NCBI GenBank assembly: GCA_009695195.1
Contig: SIBJ01000013.1
Span: forward strand, 1 to 64,000
From: Pedosphaera sp.
GTDB taxonomy: Bacteria; Verrucomicrobiota; Verrucomicrobiia; Limisphaerales; JADLHS01
DNA: 64,000 nucleotides
Direction: 5' to 3'
The notes under the pieces are model-generated. The model saw nothing but the letters and a program-made list of their open reading frames with translations, was not told where the DNA came from and did no database searches. Shown here piece by piece: positions 45,725 to 54,549 of this stretch. Both the position numbers and the translations under genes were made by a program. How positions within the stretch are numbered: position 1 is the stretch's first letter; each line of letters opens with the position of its first letter.

Positions 45725-46900
45725 TCAATTCACCAGCCGATACCAATTGTCCCGCTGATGCGGTTCGTAGCCGAGGTCTTTGATGAGTCGCTGCATGTCC
45801 GCCACCGTCATGCGGAACGTCGTGCCCGCCTGCGAGACCACGTTCTCCTCGATCATGATGCTGCCGAGATCGTTCGCGCCGAACTTGAGCGCGACCTGCC
45901 CGATCTCCAATCCCTGCGTGACCCATGAGCTTTGGATGTTCTCGAAGTTGTCGAGGTAGATGCGGCCGAGCGCCTGCGTGCGGAGATATTCGTGCGCGCC
46001 AACCGTCGGCGCGCGGAGCTTCGTGTGCTCGGCCTGAAACGTCCACGCGATGAACGCGGTGAATGCGCCGGGTTGAGGGTTGAGAGTCGAGCGTTGAGAG
46101 TTTGCAAGTCTGTTATTCCGCACTCCGCACTCCGCACTCCGCACTCTTTCCAACGACTTCTCCTGCTGCGCGCGCAAGCGGTCGAGATGTTCAATCCGAT
46201 CCTCCGGCGTCTCGACGTGCCCGAACATCATCGTGGCGGAAGAATAAAGCCCGAGCCGGTGCGCCACGTCCATGACTTCGAGCCAGTCGTTGCTCATGGC
46301 CTTGAGCGGCGAGATGCGTTCGCGCACGCGGTCCACGAGGATTTCTCCGCCACCGCCGGGAATCGAGCCGAGGCCCGCGGCCTTGAAATCGGAAATGATT
46401 TTCTCCAGCGGCTCGTCGAACACTTCGCGGAAATGAATGAACTCGCTCGGGCTGAACCCGTGGATGTTCACCGACGGAAACTTCGTTTTGATGTGCGCGA
46501 GCAGCTCGAGATACCACTGCTTCGTCAGCTTGGGATGATGCCCGCCTTGCATCAAAATCTGCGTGCCGCCGAGCGCGAGCGTCTCCTCGATCTTCCGGTC
46601 CATCTCGTCGAACGTGATGACGTAGGAATCGTCGTCCTTCTCGACGCGATAGAACGCGCAGAACTTGCAATAGACGTTGCAGACGTTTGTGTAGTTGACG
46701 TTGCGATCAACGTTGTAGGTGACGATCTCGTTGCCGCGCCCGCCGTAAGCCTTCGCCTTCGCGAGCTGGCGGCGATGGTCCGCGAGCGCGCCGAGTTCTT
46801 CGAGCGGCAGCGAATAAAGCCGCAGCGCCTCGGCCTGGTTGATGCGCTGGCCGTCCCAAACTTTCTGGAGCAACTCGTGAAGCGCCGCGTCGTAAATCAC
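45725..46900 (-). CDS. mqnC: Cyclic dehypoxanthinyl futalosine synthase (radical SAM)
   Basis: 391 residues. Radical SAM enzyme of the futalosine route to menaquinone, forming the cyclic intermediate. The 4Fe-4S cysteines are at residues 74, 78 and 81 (CNVYCKFC, CX3CX2C). MQGGHHPKLTKQWYLELL, NIHGFSPSEF and GSIPGGGGEILVDRVR are all family hallmarks. Residues about 248-277 (ERVRSAECGVRNNRLANSQR...) have no counterpart in the family and are encoded by a tandem-repeat insertion that keeps the frame; it falls between RLRAQQE and GAFTAFIAWTFQ, a surface loop before a conserved strand. The C-terminus has TFRMTVADMQRLIKDLGYEP. Confidence 0.95.
   Translation of the reverse strand: MIYDAALHELLQKVWDGQRINQAEALRLYSLPLEELGALADHRRQLAKAKAYGGRGNEIVTYNVDRNVNYTNVCNVYCKFCAFYRVEKDDDSYVITFDEMDRKIEETLALGGTQILMQGGHHPKLTKQWYLELLAHIKTKFPSVNIHGFSPSEFIHFREVFDEPLEKIISDFKAAGLGSIPGGGGEILVDRVRERISPLKAMSNDWLEVMDVAHRLGLYSSATMMFGHVETPEDRIEHLDRLRAQQEKSLERVRSAECGVRNNRLANSQRSTLNPQPGAFTAFIAWTFQAEHTKLRAPTVGAHEYLRTQALGRIYLDNFENIQSSWVTQGLEIGQVALKFGANDLGSIMIEENVVSQAGTTFRMTVADMQRLIKDLGYEPHQRDNWYRLVN
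46070..46145. repeat. Short-word repeat inserted in frame inside mqnC
   Basis: Plus strand: GGGTTGAGGGTTGAGAGTCG... (words of about 10 bases), a short spacer, and then four exact CCGCACT units (46118-46145). The inserted block encodes the extra loop of MqnC and keeps the frame. Confidence 0.85.
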
Positions 46901-46942
46901 GCTTCCATGTTACGAGCCGCGGGAGAAAAGGCAATCAGGCTC

Positions 46943-47036
46943 AACGCAGAGACAAATGGCGATATAACGCACCAACCGCGTGAGGCGGTTTGCGAAATAC
47001 CTCTGCGGCTCTCTGCGTTCTCCGCGTCTCTGCGTT
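46943..47036. repeat. Palindrome of CGCAGAGA words
   Basis: AACGCAGAGAC (46943-46953) and GTCTCTGCGTT (47026-47036) pair perfectly. The region between carries further CTCTGCG words and an AACCGC-GTGA-GGCGGTT hairpin. It lies between mqnC and the sugar dehydrogenase. Confidence 0.75.
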
Positions 47037-47110
47037 AACCCCCCCGCTTGAACAAACAGCCGGCCACTCGCGTCCTTTACAGCGACCAAAACAAATCTAA
47101 ACTCTCCGCC

Positions 47111-48346
47111 ATGCGCAAATTGTTTTCCGTTTCACGCCGGCATCTTCTCCTCGCCACGTTGCTCCTCGCCTCCACCGCCACCGCCCAGCCGCTGCCCAAG
47201 ATCGAACTGCGCGAAACCTTTCCCGCGTTGAAACTCGAGCGCCCGCTTTGGATGGAGCAAGCCACCGACGGCTCGGATCGTTTCTTCATCGTCGGACAGG
47301 ATGGGCGCATCGTCACCGTGAAACGCGGCGCGGACGGCGCGGACGCGAAGGAATTCCTGAACCTCGCGGATCGTAAGCCGCACATGGAAAATGAAGAGGG
47401 CCTGCTCGGCTTCGCCCTGCACCCGCAATTCAAATCGAATCAGCTCTGCTACGTTTTTTACAGCCAGCAAAATCCCAAACGCAGCGTCATCAGCGAATTC
47501 AAAGTCTCCGCCGACGATCCCGACCGCGCCGACCCCAAGTCCGAACGCATCCTCCTCGAAGTCCCGCGCCCCTATTGGAATCACGATGGCGGCCAGCTCA
47601 GTTTCGGCCCGGATGGATTTCTCTACATCGCGCTCGGCGACGGCGGCGCGGGCGCCGACCCGCACAACAACGGCCAGAACCCCGCCACGTTGCTCGGGAA
47701 ACTATTGCGCCTCGACGTGAACTCGCGCGCGACCACCGGCAGCGGGCCGAACAAAAAAGAATTGCCCTACGGCATCCCGACCGACAACCCGTTCACCGGC
47801 GAGCCGGCCAATTACAACGTCCGCCGGGAAATCTACGCGTGGGGACTGCGCAACGTCTGGCGCTTCAGTTGGGATCGCGCGACCGGCGACCTGTGGGCCG
47901 CCGACGTGGGCCAGGATTTTTGGGAGGAGATTGATTTGATCGTGAAGGGCGGCAACTACGGCTGGTGCGTGCGCGAAGGCCGCCACCATTTCAAGCCCGG
48001 CCCCGATGGCGCGCGCTACATCGAGCCCGTGCTTGAATACGCGCACAACCCCACGGTCGCCAAGCAGGGCCAGTTCCCTGACCACGGCATCGGCGTGAGC
48101 ATCACCGGCGGCTACGTTTATCGCGGCGCGAAATTCCCGGCGCTGCGCGGCGTCTATCTCTACGCCGACTACTCGCTCGGCACGATCTGGGGTTTGCGCT
48201 TGAAGGACGGCATAGTCGCGGAGCGCGGCACGCTGCTGCAACAACCGAAAAATATTTGCAGCTTCAGCGAGGACCGCGCGGGCGAACTCTACGCGCTCAC
48301 GCTCGATGGAAAAATTTTTGCGGTGACGGTGCCGGACGCGAAGTGA
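47111..48346 (+). CDS. Secreted PQQ-dependent sugar dehydrogenase (GSDH type)
   Basis: 411 residues. Signal peptide [26 protein letters not shown]; the upstream part of the open frame overlaps the repeat and is not used. GSDH/sorbosone dehydrogenase six-bladed propeller pattern: [67 protein letters not shown] (His and Gly cluster for Ca2+ and PQQ), [23 protein letters not shown]. It likely oxidises sugars in the periplasm; whether it binds PQQ cannot be told. A decayed copy of its 3' end lies at 50414-50490. Confidence 0.88.
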   Translation: MRKLFSVSRRHLLLATLLLASTATAQPLPKIELRETFPALKLERPLWMEQATDGSDRFFIVGQDGRIVTVKRGADGADAKEFLNLADRKPHMENEEGLLGFALHPQFKSNQLCYVFYSQQNPKRSVISEFKVSADDPDRADPKSERILLEVPRPYWNHDGGQLSFGPDGFLYIALGDGGAGADPHNNGQNPATLLGKLLRLDVNSRATTGSGPNKKELPYGIPTDNPFTGEPANYNVRREIYAWGLRNVWRFSWDRATGDLWAADVGQDFWEEIDLIVKGGNYGWCVREGRHHFKPGPDGARYIEPVLEYAHNPTVAKQGQFPDHGIGVSITGGYVYRGAKFPALRGVYLYADYSLGTIWGLRLKDGIVAERGTLLQQPKNICSFSEDRAGELYALTLDGKIFAVTVPDAK

Positions 48347-48362
48347 GACGGCGGTAGTAAGA

Positions 48363-49364
48363 TCACTGTGATTGTGGTGTGATTTCCGTAGGCGGTAGTG
48401 GTGGCATGACGCCGGGACGGATGCGGTCGCCGTTAATTTTGCGATTAAGCTCAATCAATACGGTTTGACCTACGCCGAAATCAAACTCCGGATGCGCGGC
48501 CAAATACTGATTCGCTTTGCGATTGAACTCCGCCCCATAAACACCCAGTCCATGCAGTATCTGCGGCATCAACCCGCGCGGGTCATCCTGTCGGTGACGG
48601 TCGCGCAAAGATTTTTGGCCGCCGAAATAGTAACGAACACCGAACAGCCAGTGGTCGTAGCCATTGTCGCCACCGGCAACTCCCGCAGTCAGGGCAAGAC
48701 CGCGAACCGGTGTTTGATATTCCACTTCGCCTTTGACGAGATTCTCGTGAAAAGCGCTCGTGTAGGAAACGCCGAGGCGCAGGTCGTCCAGCGGGTAGTA
48801 GTCCGCCGAAACGCGCCCTACGAACCGCGTTGGATTCGTACTGATGAATGGAACGGTGCCGGCGTATTTGATCGAGCCGACGCCCGCGAAGAATCCAAAT
48901 GTGAACCGTCGCAGATACCACTCGCCTTCCGCGCCGACCTGAAACGTTTCCACTCCGTCACGACCGAGATAGCCACCGGCCAGACCGAGCAGGCCGGTTT
49001 CGGGATTGCGCCAGAACAGATGGCCCGCGCCGCCGTAAAAATCCAGACCGGATGTGCGGCTGTAAAGTCCGTCGGCTTGAAATCCAAACTGCCGCCCAAT
49101 CGGAAAAGAAATGCTCCCTTCGAGGTTGTGGCTCTCGGCTGAATTCAGAAGTCCCCCGTCGTAGCCAAGTTTACCATTCACCGCCGAAACCGCCGGCGGG
49201 CGAAGTGTAACCTCCGCCGTCGAGAGATTTGATTTCACATCCGACCGGAAAACGCCCGGATTGTCCTGCGCGAAGCCGAAGACCGACGACAGCAGGAGAA
49301 GAAACACGGTCAGGCAAGAAAATGGAGGAAGCTGGTCTTTCACCGTGCCCGAGTCTCGCAACAT
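48363..49364 (-). CDS. Outer-membrane beta-barrel-like protein
   Basis: 333 residues from the ATG giving MLRDSGTVKDQLPPFSCLTV..., a signal peptide (cleavage near GFA|QDN). After an N-terminal stretch, residues about 50-240 alternate hydrophobic and polar in short strands rich in Gly, Tyr and Phe (HNLEGSISFPIGRQFGFQADGLY, GEWYLRRFTFGFFAGVGSI, FVGRVSADYYPLDDLRLGVSYT, YDHWLFGVRYYFGG), as in an outer-membrane barrel. The C-terminal part is less ordered and Pro-rich. I do not recognise a named family. Longer frames start inside the 36-bp inverted repeat and are rejected. Confidence 0.7.
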   Translation of the reverse strand: MLRDSGTVKDQLPPFSCLTVFLLLLSSVFGFAQDNPGVFRSDVKSNLSTAEVTLRPPAVSAVNGKLGYDGGLLNSAESHNLEGSISFPIGRQFGFQADGLYSRTSGLDFYGGAGHLFWRNPETGLLGLAGGYLGRDGVETFQVGAEGEWYLRRFTFGFFAGVGSIKYAGTVPFISTNPTRFVGRVSADYYPLDDLRLGVSYTSAFHENLVKGEVEYQTPVRGLALTAGVAGGDNGYDHWLFGVRYYFGGQKSLRDRHRQDDPRGLMPQILHGLGVYGAEFNRKANQYLAAHPEFDFGVGQTVLIELNRKINGDRIRPGVMPPLPPTEITPQSQ

Positions 49365-49435
49365 CAAAACTGTTGTCAAGGCCGCCCGTCGCGATCTGAC
49401 TTCCGGGGTGTGATTAAAAACGGGTGAGGGCATTA

Positions 49436-49554
49436 TGGACTGCGGTGGCAAGTCGGACGCGACACCGCTTTCGAGCGAACGGGGCGGGTTGCTCATTTCC
49501 ATCGTCGTCGTCGGTGCCAAAGCGGTGTCGCGTCCGACTTGCCACCGCAGTCCA
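49436..49554. repeat. Perfect 36-bp inverted repeat pair
   Basis: Arms at 49436-49471 and 49519-49554 are exact reverse complements over 36 bases (starting TGGACTGCGGTGGCAAG, ending CACCGCTTT), with a 47-base centre. Each arm is GC-rich. A variant arm (about 31 of 36) occurs alone at 59592. This fits a mobile or REP-like element of this lineage. Confidence 0.9.
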
Positions 49555-49620
49555 AAAATACCGCCAGCACCCTCTCACCCTCACCCGCCTTTAATCGCGC
49601 CCGACTTCCGGCCTCCACCC

Positions 49621-50357
49621 TCACGGCTTCACGATGGCCCAGTCCACCTGGTTCGTGTCCGTCGTGCTCGTTGAGAAAATGGTGAACGCGGTGTTCGCGG
49701 TGATGTTCTTCACGCCCACCGCGAAAAGATTTCCGTTCAGCGAGCGGTAGGTGAGCAGGAAACGATTGGTCGCGTTCGCGCTCGTGTTCGCGACGCGGTT
49801 GGTGCCGAACGCGAGCGTGGCCGTGCCGCTGGCGATGATGGCGTTGGGCAGATTGGTCAGCCCGTGGCCGTCGCCGATGACGGGCACGAGGGCCGGGTCG
49901 GGGAAGACGTGAAAGAGCGCGACGTTGGTCTGGCCGAGGGTGTAATTCCAGGCGCCGGTGAAGCTGGCCACGTTCGTGAGGTTGAGCGGATCGCGTACGC
50001 GCAGGACGGTGTTGGAGGAGACGCCCAACTGCGCGGCGGTGACGGTGAGGGTGGCGTTGCCGTTCGTGGCGGTGTTCAACAGGAGCACGAGGTTGCTGCC
50101 GGAATTCGCGCCGCCGAGCGGGCGCACCCAGACTTCGTTGAAGTTGTTCGAGAACGCGACGTGACCGACGAGGCCCGCGGCGTCGCCCCAGCACTCGTAT
50201 CGTAAAGGTTGAACCGAAAATCGTAAGTCCCGCCCGCCGGATTGGTGCCATCGAGCAGCCGCCCTTGATACGTGAACGCCGTGCCCTGCGCGAAGAGCGG
50301 CGAACCACCAACGCACAACACCGCGGTCACGCCCGCCAACAGCAACGTCTTGGACAT
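49621..50357 (-). pseudogene. Mosaic broken gene with alpha-galactosidase tail
   Basis: The minus-strand ATG gives MSKTLLLAGVTAVLCVGG (signal peptide) and AFTYQGRLLDGTNPAGGTYDFRFNLYD, the typical opening of a Verrucomicrobiota surface family. The frame then ends in Arg/Ser-rich nonsense, while a second frame takes over from about 50190 with GDAAGLVGHVAFSNNFNEVWVRPLG, LLLNTATNGNATLTVTAAQLG and NYTLGQTNVALFHVF, which is the C-terminal beta-sandwich of a GH27 alpha-galactosidase. After that comes GDGHGLTNLPNAIIASGT, typical of the end of the first family. So an alpha-galactosidase tail sits inside a TYQGRL/GLTNL gene, with a frame change at one junction. Confidence 0.7.
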
Positions 50358-50413
50358 CGTGGCTGGGATTTTGACGGAGAAGAATTGCTCCGCAAGGAAA
50401 ACTCCGGGGCCGC

Positions 50414-50490
50414 CAAGACCTGCGCGAACGAAATCTCCGCCGCGCTCGATGGAAAAATCTTCGCGTTGACTGTCGCCGGACGCGAAGTGA
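50414..50490 (+). pseudogene. Decayed copy of the sugar dehydrogenase 3' end
   Basis: CGCTCGATGGAAAAAT and CCGGACGCGAAGTGA here are identical to the last part of the GSDH gene (ending at 48346), and about three quarters of the bases over some 75 positions match by eye. No gene can be read. The copy lies between the mosaic gene start and the RCC1 gene, on the same strand as the original. Confidence 0.65.
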
Positions 50491-50500
50491 AGCCTCCGGT

Positions 50501-53500
50501 TCAAATTTTCCGCAAACGGAAATATTTCTTCGGCCCGTTCCGGGGATAATCGAGCGTTGCCCCGGCAGCGGGGGCGTTGGTGAAAGTTTCTATCACCGTG
50601 AACGGACCCGCCGGCGTGTCCGCCGATTCCAGCACGTAACCCGAAACCGAAACCGGCGTGGAGATGGCGACATTCGTTCCCGTCGCATTCGCGGCCAGAA
50701 CCGGCGGCGGCGGATTCGTCGTGATCAACAAACTGTAACCGTTACCGGCCGAGATCGCCGACACGTTGGTCAAGCCGCCCGGCAACGTCGTCGCGTAGCC
50801 CAGCACCGTGCCGTCACTCTTGAGCGCGAGACCGTGACCGAAAGCGGACACCGCCACCACGTTGCTGAAGCCGGGCAGGTTTGTCGGGCCGACATAATAC
50901 TGACCGCCCGTCACGTTATCGCCATACGTCACCGTCCCGCCGGTGCGGATGGCCAGTCCGAATCCCTGACCGATCGCGACGCCGACGACATTGCTCAGGC
51001 CGTTCAAGGTCATGGGGGCTGAGGGAACGAACGTTGGCCAAACCACCAGCCGCCCGTCATTTTTCAAAGCGGCCCCGGCGGCGAGGGCGACGACATTGCT
51101 CAAGTCCGCAGGCGCGCTTCCCTGCCCCCATTGCACGACCGTGCCATCGCTCTTGAGCGCAAAGGCCATTCGATCCCGCGCCGCGATGGCCACGGCGCCG
51201 AACAAGTTCGGCGGCGGTGGCAGCGGCAGTTCACCCCAACTCGTGATCACGCCATCGTTCTGGAGTGCGAGACTGAAATCTCGCGCCGCGGCCAGGGCCA
51301 CCACGTTGCTCAAGTTCGCCGGCACGTTCGCGGCATAGCCCTGCAAATCTCCACCCCACGCGGTGACGGTTCCGTTCTCCCGCAAAGCGACCGATTGCGG
51401 CCGGCCGTAGGCATCGGCGCACGCCGCGACGGCCACCACGTTGGTCAATCCCGGCGGCACCATCGGCCCACCGAGACTCACGACCGTGCCGGGCGGTGAA
51501 AAGCTGAACGTGTGCGCCGTCACTGTCAGTGTCACGGGCGCACTGGTGGCCATGCCGTAACTGTTGCTCACGATCAAAGCATAGTTGCCCGCGTCCCCCG
51601 GCAACGCATGGGCAAGGGTGAGGCTGGAACTGGTCGCGCCCGAAACGATTTGTCCGTCATGCAACCACTGGTAACTTCGCGGGACGGCCCCCACCGCGCC
51701 GACGCTGAACGTCACGAGCGCGTTGCTGAAGACGCTCTGCGATGTGGGCGGCGTGGCGATGCTCGGAATCAACGTGACGGTGAGCGCGGCGGGTTGGCTG
51801 ACGGTTGAGCCGCCGGGATTCTCAACCACGACCCGGTAATTCCCGGCATCCGCGCCTTGCACGTTCGTGAGCGTGAGCGTGCTGCCGGTCGCTCCCGCGA
51901 GATTCGTTCCGTCCTTTTGCCATTGATAACTCAACGGCGGCGCGCCCGCGGCGGCGACTGTGAACGCAGCGCTTTCTCCGCCGTTGACCGTGATGCTGAC
52001 AGGATGCGTCGTGATGACCGGCCCGCCCGTAACGAGCAGCAAGCTGTAACCGTAACCGGCCGCGATCGCCGCCACGTTTGTCAGGCCTGCCGGTAACGTC
52101 GTGTTGTAACCGAGCACTGTGCTGTCACTCCTGAGCGCAAGTCCCTGACCGAAGGCCGATACCGCCACCACGTTGCTGAATCCCGGCAGGTTGGTCAGGC
52201 CAGTATAATTCAGCCCGCCCGTGATGTAATCGCCGTACGTCACCGTGCCGTCAGTTCGAATCGCCAAGCCGAATCCCTGCCCCACGGTCACACCGACCAC
52301 ATTGCTCAAACCGTTCAACGTCATCGGGGCTGATGGCACCACCGGCGTCGTCCAAACGACCAACCGACCGTCATTTTTCAATGCCGCTCCCGCCGCGATG
52401 GCGACCACATTGCTCAAGCCCGCCGGCGCACTTCCATTCCCCCATTGCACGACGGTGCCGTCATTCTTCAGCGCAAACGCAAGGCGGTTGCGAGCCGCGA
52501 TCGCCACGACATTGCTGAGACCCGCCGGCGGCGATAGCGGAAACAAACCCCAGGCCGTCACGACACCGTTGCTGGTGAGTGCCAGATTGGAATCTTGTCC
52601 CGCGGCAATCGCCACCACGTTGCTCAGGCCGGGCGGCACCGTCGCATTCTCAGGGAACGAACCGCCGCCCCACGCGGCCATCGTACCGTCACTGCGCAAC
52701 GTCACGGACTGAGCGGTGGACGGCCCGGAGCCAACCGCAACGGCCACGATGTTCGTCATGGCCGCTGGCACGACCGGCCCGCCCAACGTTACGACCGCGC
52801 CGGTTGGACGACTCGTCAACGTCAAGCTCGCCGGCGCGCTCGTCACCGAGCCGGACGCGCTCGTCGCGATCAACACATAAATTCCTCCGTCCGCGGCCTG
52901 CAAATTTCCAAGCACCAGCGTCGGCGAATTGACATTGATCACGTTCGTCCCGTTTTTGCGCCATTGATACGTCACCGGCAACGCGCTGCTGACCGTGGCG
53001 GCGAAGAACGCCGTTCCACCGAAATACCGCGAGAGGTTTTGCGGTGACGCGACGAAACTCGGAGCGGGCACAACGGCCAGCGCAGCGGCGCTGCTGTTGA
53101 GGCTCGCGCTCGTATGGCTGACCACGGCACGATAATTTCCCGCGTCGGCCGGCTGGACGTTCGTCAAAGTTAACGTAGTGCTCGTCGCTCCCGGCAAATT
53201 GGTTCCGTTTTTCTGCCACTGGTAGTTCAAGGGAATGAAAGACTGCGCAGTCACGGTCAACGAAACCGTGGATCCGGCATTCGTGTTCACGCTCTGGGGC
53301 GAAGAAATGATTCGGATGAGGGGTGTGGGCGTGAGCGCCACGCCAAACTGGGTTCCCGCTGAGATGGCAAAGACATTGGTCAGTCCCGCGGGCACGCTGG
53401 TCCCGCCGTTGCCGGGATAGCCCCACGCCACGACCGTGCCGTTGCTTCTCAGCGCCAGCGCGTGAACTGACCCGGCTGCAATGGCGGTGACGTTATTCAG

Positions 53501-54262
53501 ACCGGCAGGAACAGCCGTCTCACCATTATCAGCGCTGCTCGTTCCCCACGCGATGACCGTTCCGTCACTCTTCAAAGCGAGACTGTAAAATTGGCCCGCC
53601 GAAATGGCGATGACGTTGGACAGCCCGGACGGCACTGACGAAGGATTGCCCCAGGCCACGACCGTTCCATTACTCTTCAACGCAAGACAGTGGTACGACC
53701 CGGCCGCGATGGCGGCAACCTGGTTGAGTCCCGCAGGCACGCCTGCAACCGAAGATTCATTTCCCCATTCGGCCACCGTGCCATCACCTTTGAGGGCGAG
53801 CGTGTAACCGGCGCCGTTGGCGTTGGCACCCGCTTTAATGGCCACGACGTTGTTCAGCCCGGCGGGTACCGTTGTCACCGCCGGACTGCTGCTGCCCCAA
53901 ACCACCACCGTCCCATCGCTCTTGAGTGCGACACTGTGAAAGCCGGTCGCAACCGCGGTCACATTCGCCAGACCGCCGGGAAAATCGAACTGCCCTTCAT
54001 TCTGCCGGCCCCATCCCGCAAGCGTGCCGGCCTCAGTGATGGCGAGGGTGTGGTACACCCCGGCGGCCACGACTCGCGTGTTCCACATTTCTACCGGCAC
54101 ACCGGTTTGACCGAAATCGTTGTTGCCCCAGGCTTCGGCGTAGCCCAAGGCACTGGCAAGCTGCGACGTGGACAAGAGGAGCAAAAGTCCGGCCGCAGGG
54201 AGACACAACTTGAAACTCAGGCGCGCGTACCACCGCTCCACGAAGGAGAAAACGGTATTCAT
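50501..54262 (-). CDS. Giant secreted RCC1-repeat and Ig-domain protein
   Basis: 1253 residues. The ATG giving MNTVFSFVERWYARLSFKLC... is followed by a signal segment (LPAAGLLLLLSTSQLASA). The protein consists mainly of RCC1-type blades of the pattern SDGTVVVWG..(P/A)AGL(N/S)NVVAIAAG. Ig-like inserts (NYQWQKNGTNLPGATSTTLTLTNVQPADAGNY and similar) occur at about residues 325-500 and 770-960. Two blocks of about 250 residues are near-duplicates (GAVVTLGGPVVPAAMTNIVAV and GTVVSLGGPMVPPGLTNVVAV). The C-terminus ends in a short PEFRLRK-type tail (KKYFRLRKI). It is a likely surface adhesin or secreted protein; its function is unknown. Confidence 0.9.
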   Translation of the reverse strand: MNTVFSFVERWYARLSFKLCLPAAGLLLLLSTSQLASALGYAEAWGNNDFGQTGVPVEMWNTRVVAAGVYHTLAITEAGTLAGWGRQNEGQFDFPGGLANVTAVATGFHSVALKSDGTVVVWGSSSPAVTTVPAGLNNVVAIKAGANANGAGYTLALKGDGTVAEWGNESSVAGVPAGLNQVAAIAAGSYHCLALKSNGTVVAWGNPSSVPSGLSNVIAISAGQFYSLALKSDGTVIAWGTSSADNGETAVPAGLNNVTAIAAGSVHALALRSNGTVVAWGYPGNGGTSVPAGLTNVFAISAGTQFGVALTPTPLIRIISSPQSVNTNAGSTVSLTVTAQSFIPLNYQWQKNGTNLPGATSTTLTLTNVQPADAGNYRAVVSHTSASLNSSAAALAVVPAPSFVASPQNLSRYFGGTAFFAATVSSALPVTYQWRKNGTNVINVNSPTLVLGNLQAADGGIYVLIATSASGSVTSAPASLTLTSRPTGAVVTLGGPVVPAAMTNIVAVAVGSGPSTAQSVTLRSDGTMAAWGGGSFPENATVPPGLSNVVAIAAGQDSNLALTSNGVVTAWGLFPLSPPAGLSNVVAIAARNRLAFALKNDGTVVQWGNGSAPAGLSNVVAIAAGAALKNDGRLVVWTTPVVPSAPMTLNGLSNVVGVTVGQGFGLAIRTDGTVTYGDYITGGLNYTGLTNLPGFSNVVAVSAFGQGLALRSDSTVLGYNTTLPAGLTNVAAIAAGYGYSLLLVTGGPVITTHPVSITVNGGESAAFTVAAAGAPPLSYQWQKDGTNLAGATGSTLTLTNVQGADAGNYRVVVENPGGSTVSQPAALTVTLIPSIATPPTSQSVFSNALVTFSVGAVGAVPRSYQWLHDGQIVSGATSSSLTLAHALPGDAGNYALIVSNSYGMATSAPVTLTVTAHTFSFSPPGTVVSLGGPMVPPGLTNVVAVAACADAYGRPQSVALRENGTVTAWGGDLQGYAANVPANLSNVVALAAARDFSLALQNDGVITSWGELPLPPPPNLFGAVAIAARDRMAFALKSDGTVVQWGQGSAPADLSNVVALAAGAALKNDGRLVVWPTFVPSAPMTLNGLSNVVGVAIGQGFGLAIRTGGTVTYGDNVTGGQYYVGPTNLPGFSNVVAVSAFGHGLALKSDGTVLGYATTLPGGLTNVSAISAGNGYSLLITTNPPPPVLAANATGTNVAISTPVSVSGYVLESADTPAGPFTVIETFTNAPAAGATLDYPRNGPKKYFRLRKI

Positions 54263-54379
54263 ACAGAAATCTTGTTGAACCAGTTTGACTCTGCCTCCCC
54301 CCGCCGGCAAGTCAACCCTTTCCTGGAGAATCAGGCGCTGCTTTTCCGCGCTGTCGTCTCAACCCGAAAGAGGCAGAAG

Positions 54380-54533
54380 GAACAGGAGCAAACAGAGGAA
54401 ACAGAGTGCTTCTGAAGGGAAATTGCATTAGCGACCTGCGATGGAAATTCCACCAGTCGGTGGGTGGCAGCGCGCTCGCAATGCCTCCTTTTCCCTTGGC
54501 TGGCAACTCTGTTTCCTCTGTTCCCTCCTGTTC
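54380..54533. repeat. Palindrome of ACAGAGGAAACAGAG words
   Basis: GAACAGGAGCAAACAGAGGAAACAGAGT (54380-54407) faces ACTCTGTTTCCTCTGTTCCCTCCTGTTC (54506-54533), pairing at 26 of 28 bases with a spacer of about 98 bases. It lies between the RCC1 gene start and the downstream membrane operon end. Confidence 0.85.
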
Positions 54534-54549
54534 AAAAAATAGATACGGC

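Noticed and set aside
46118..46145. Four CCGCACT units considered as a CRISPR array
   Set aside because: Units are 7 bases with no spacers; it is a tandem word repeat inside mqnC.
50265..50549. 94-codon plus-strand frame
   Set aside because: Covers the decayed GSDH 3' end and antisense of other genes; no start context or family.
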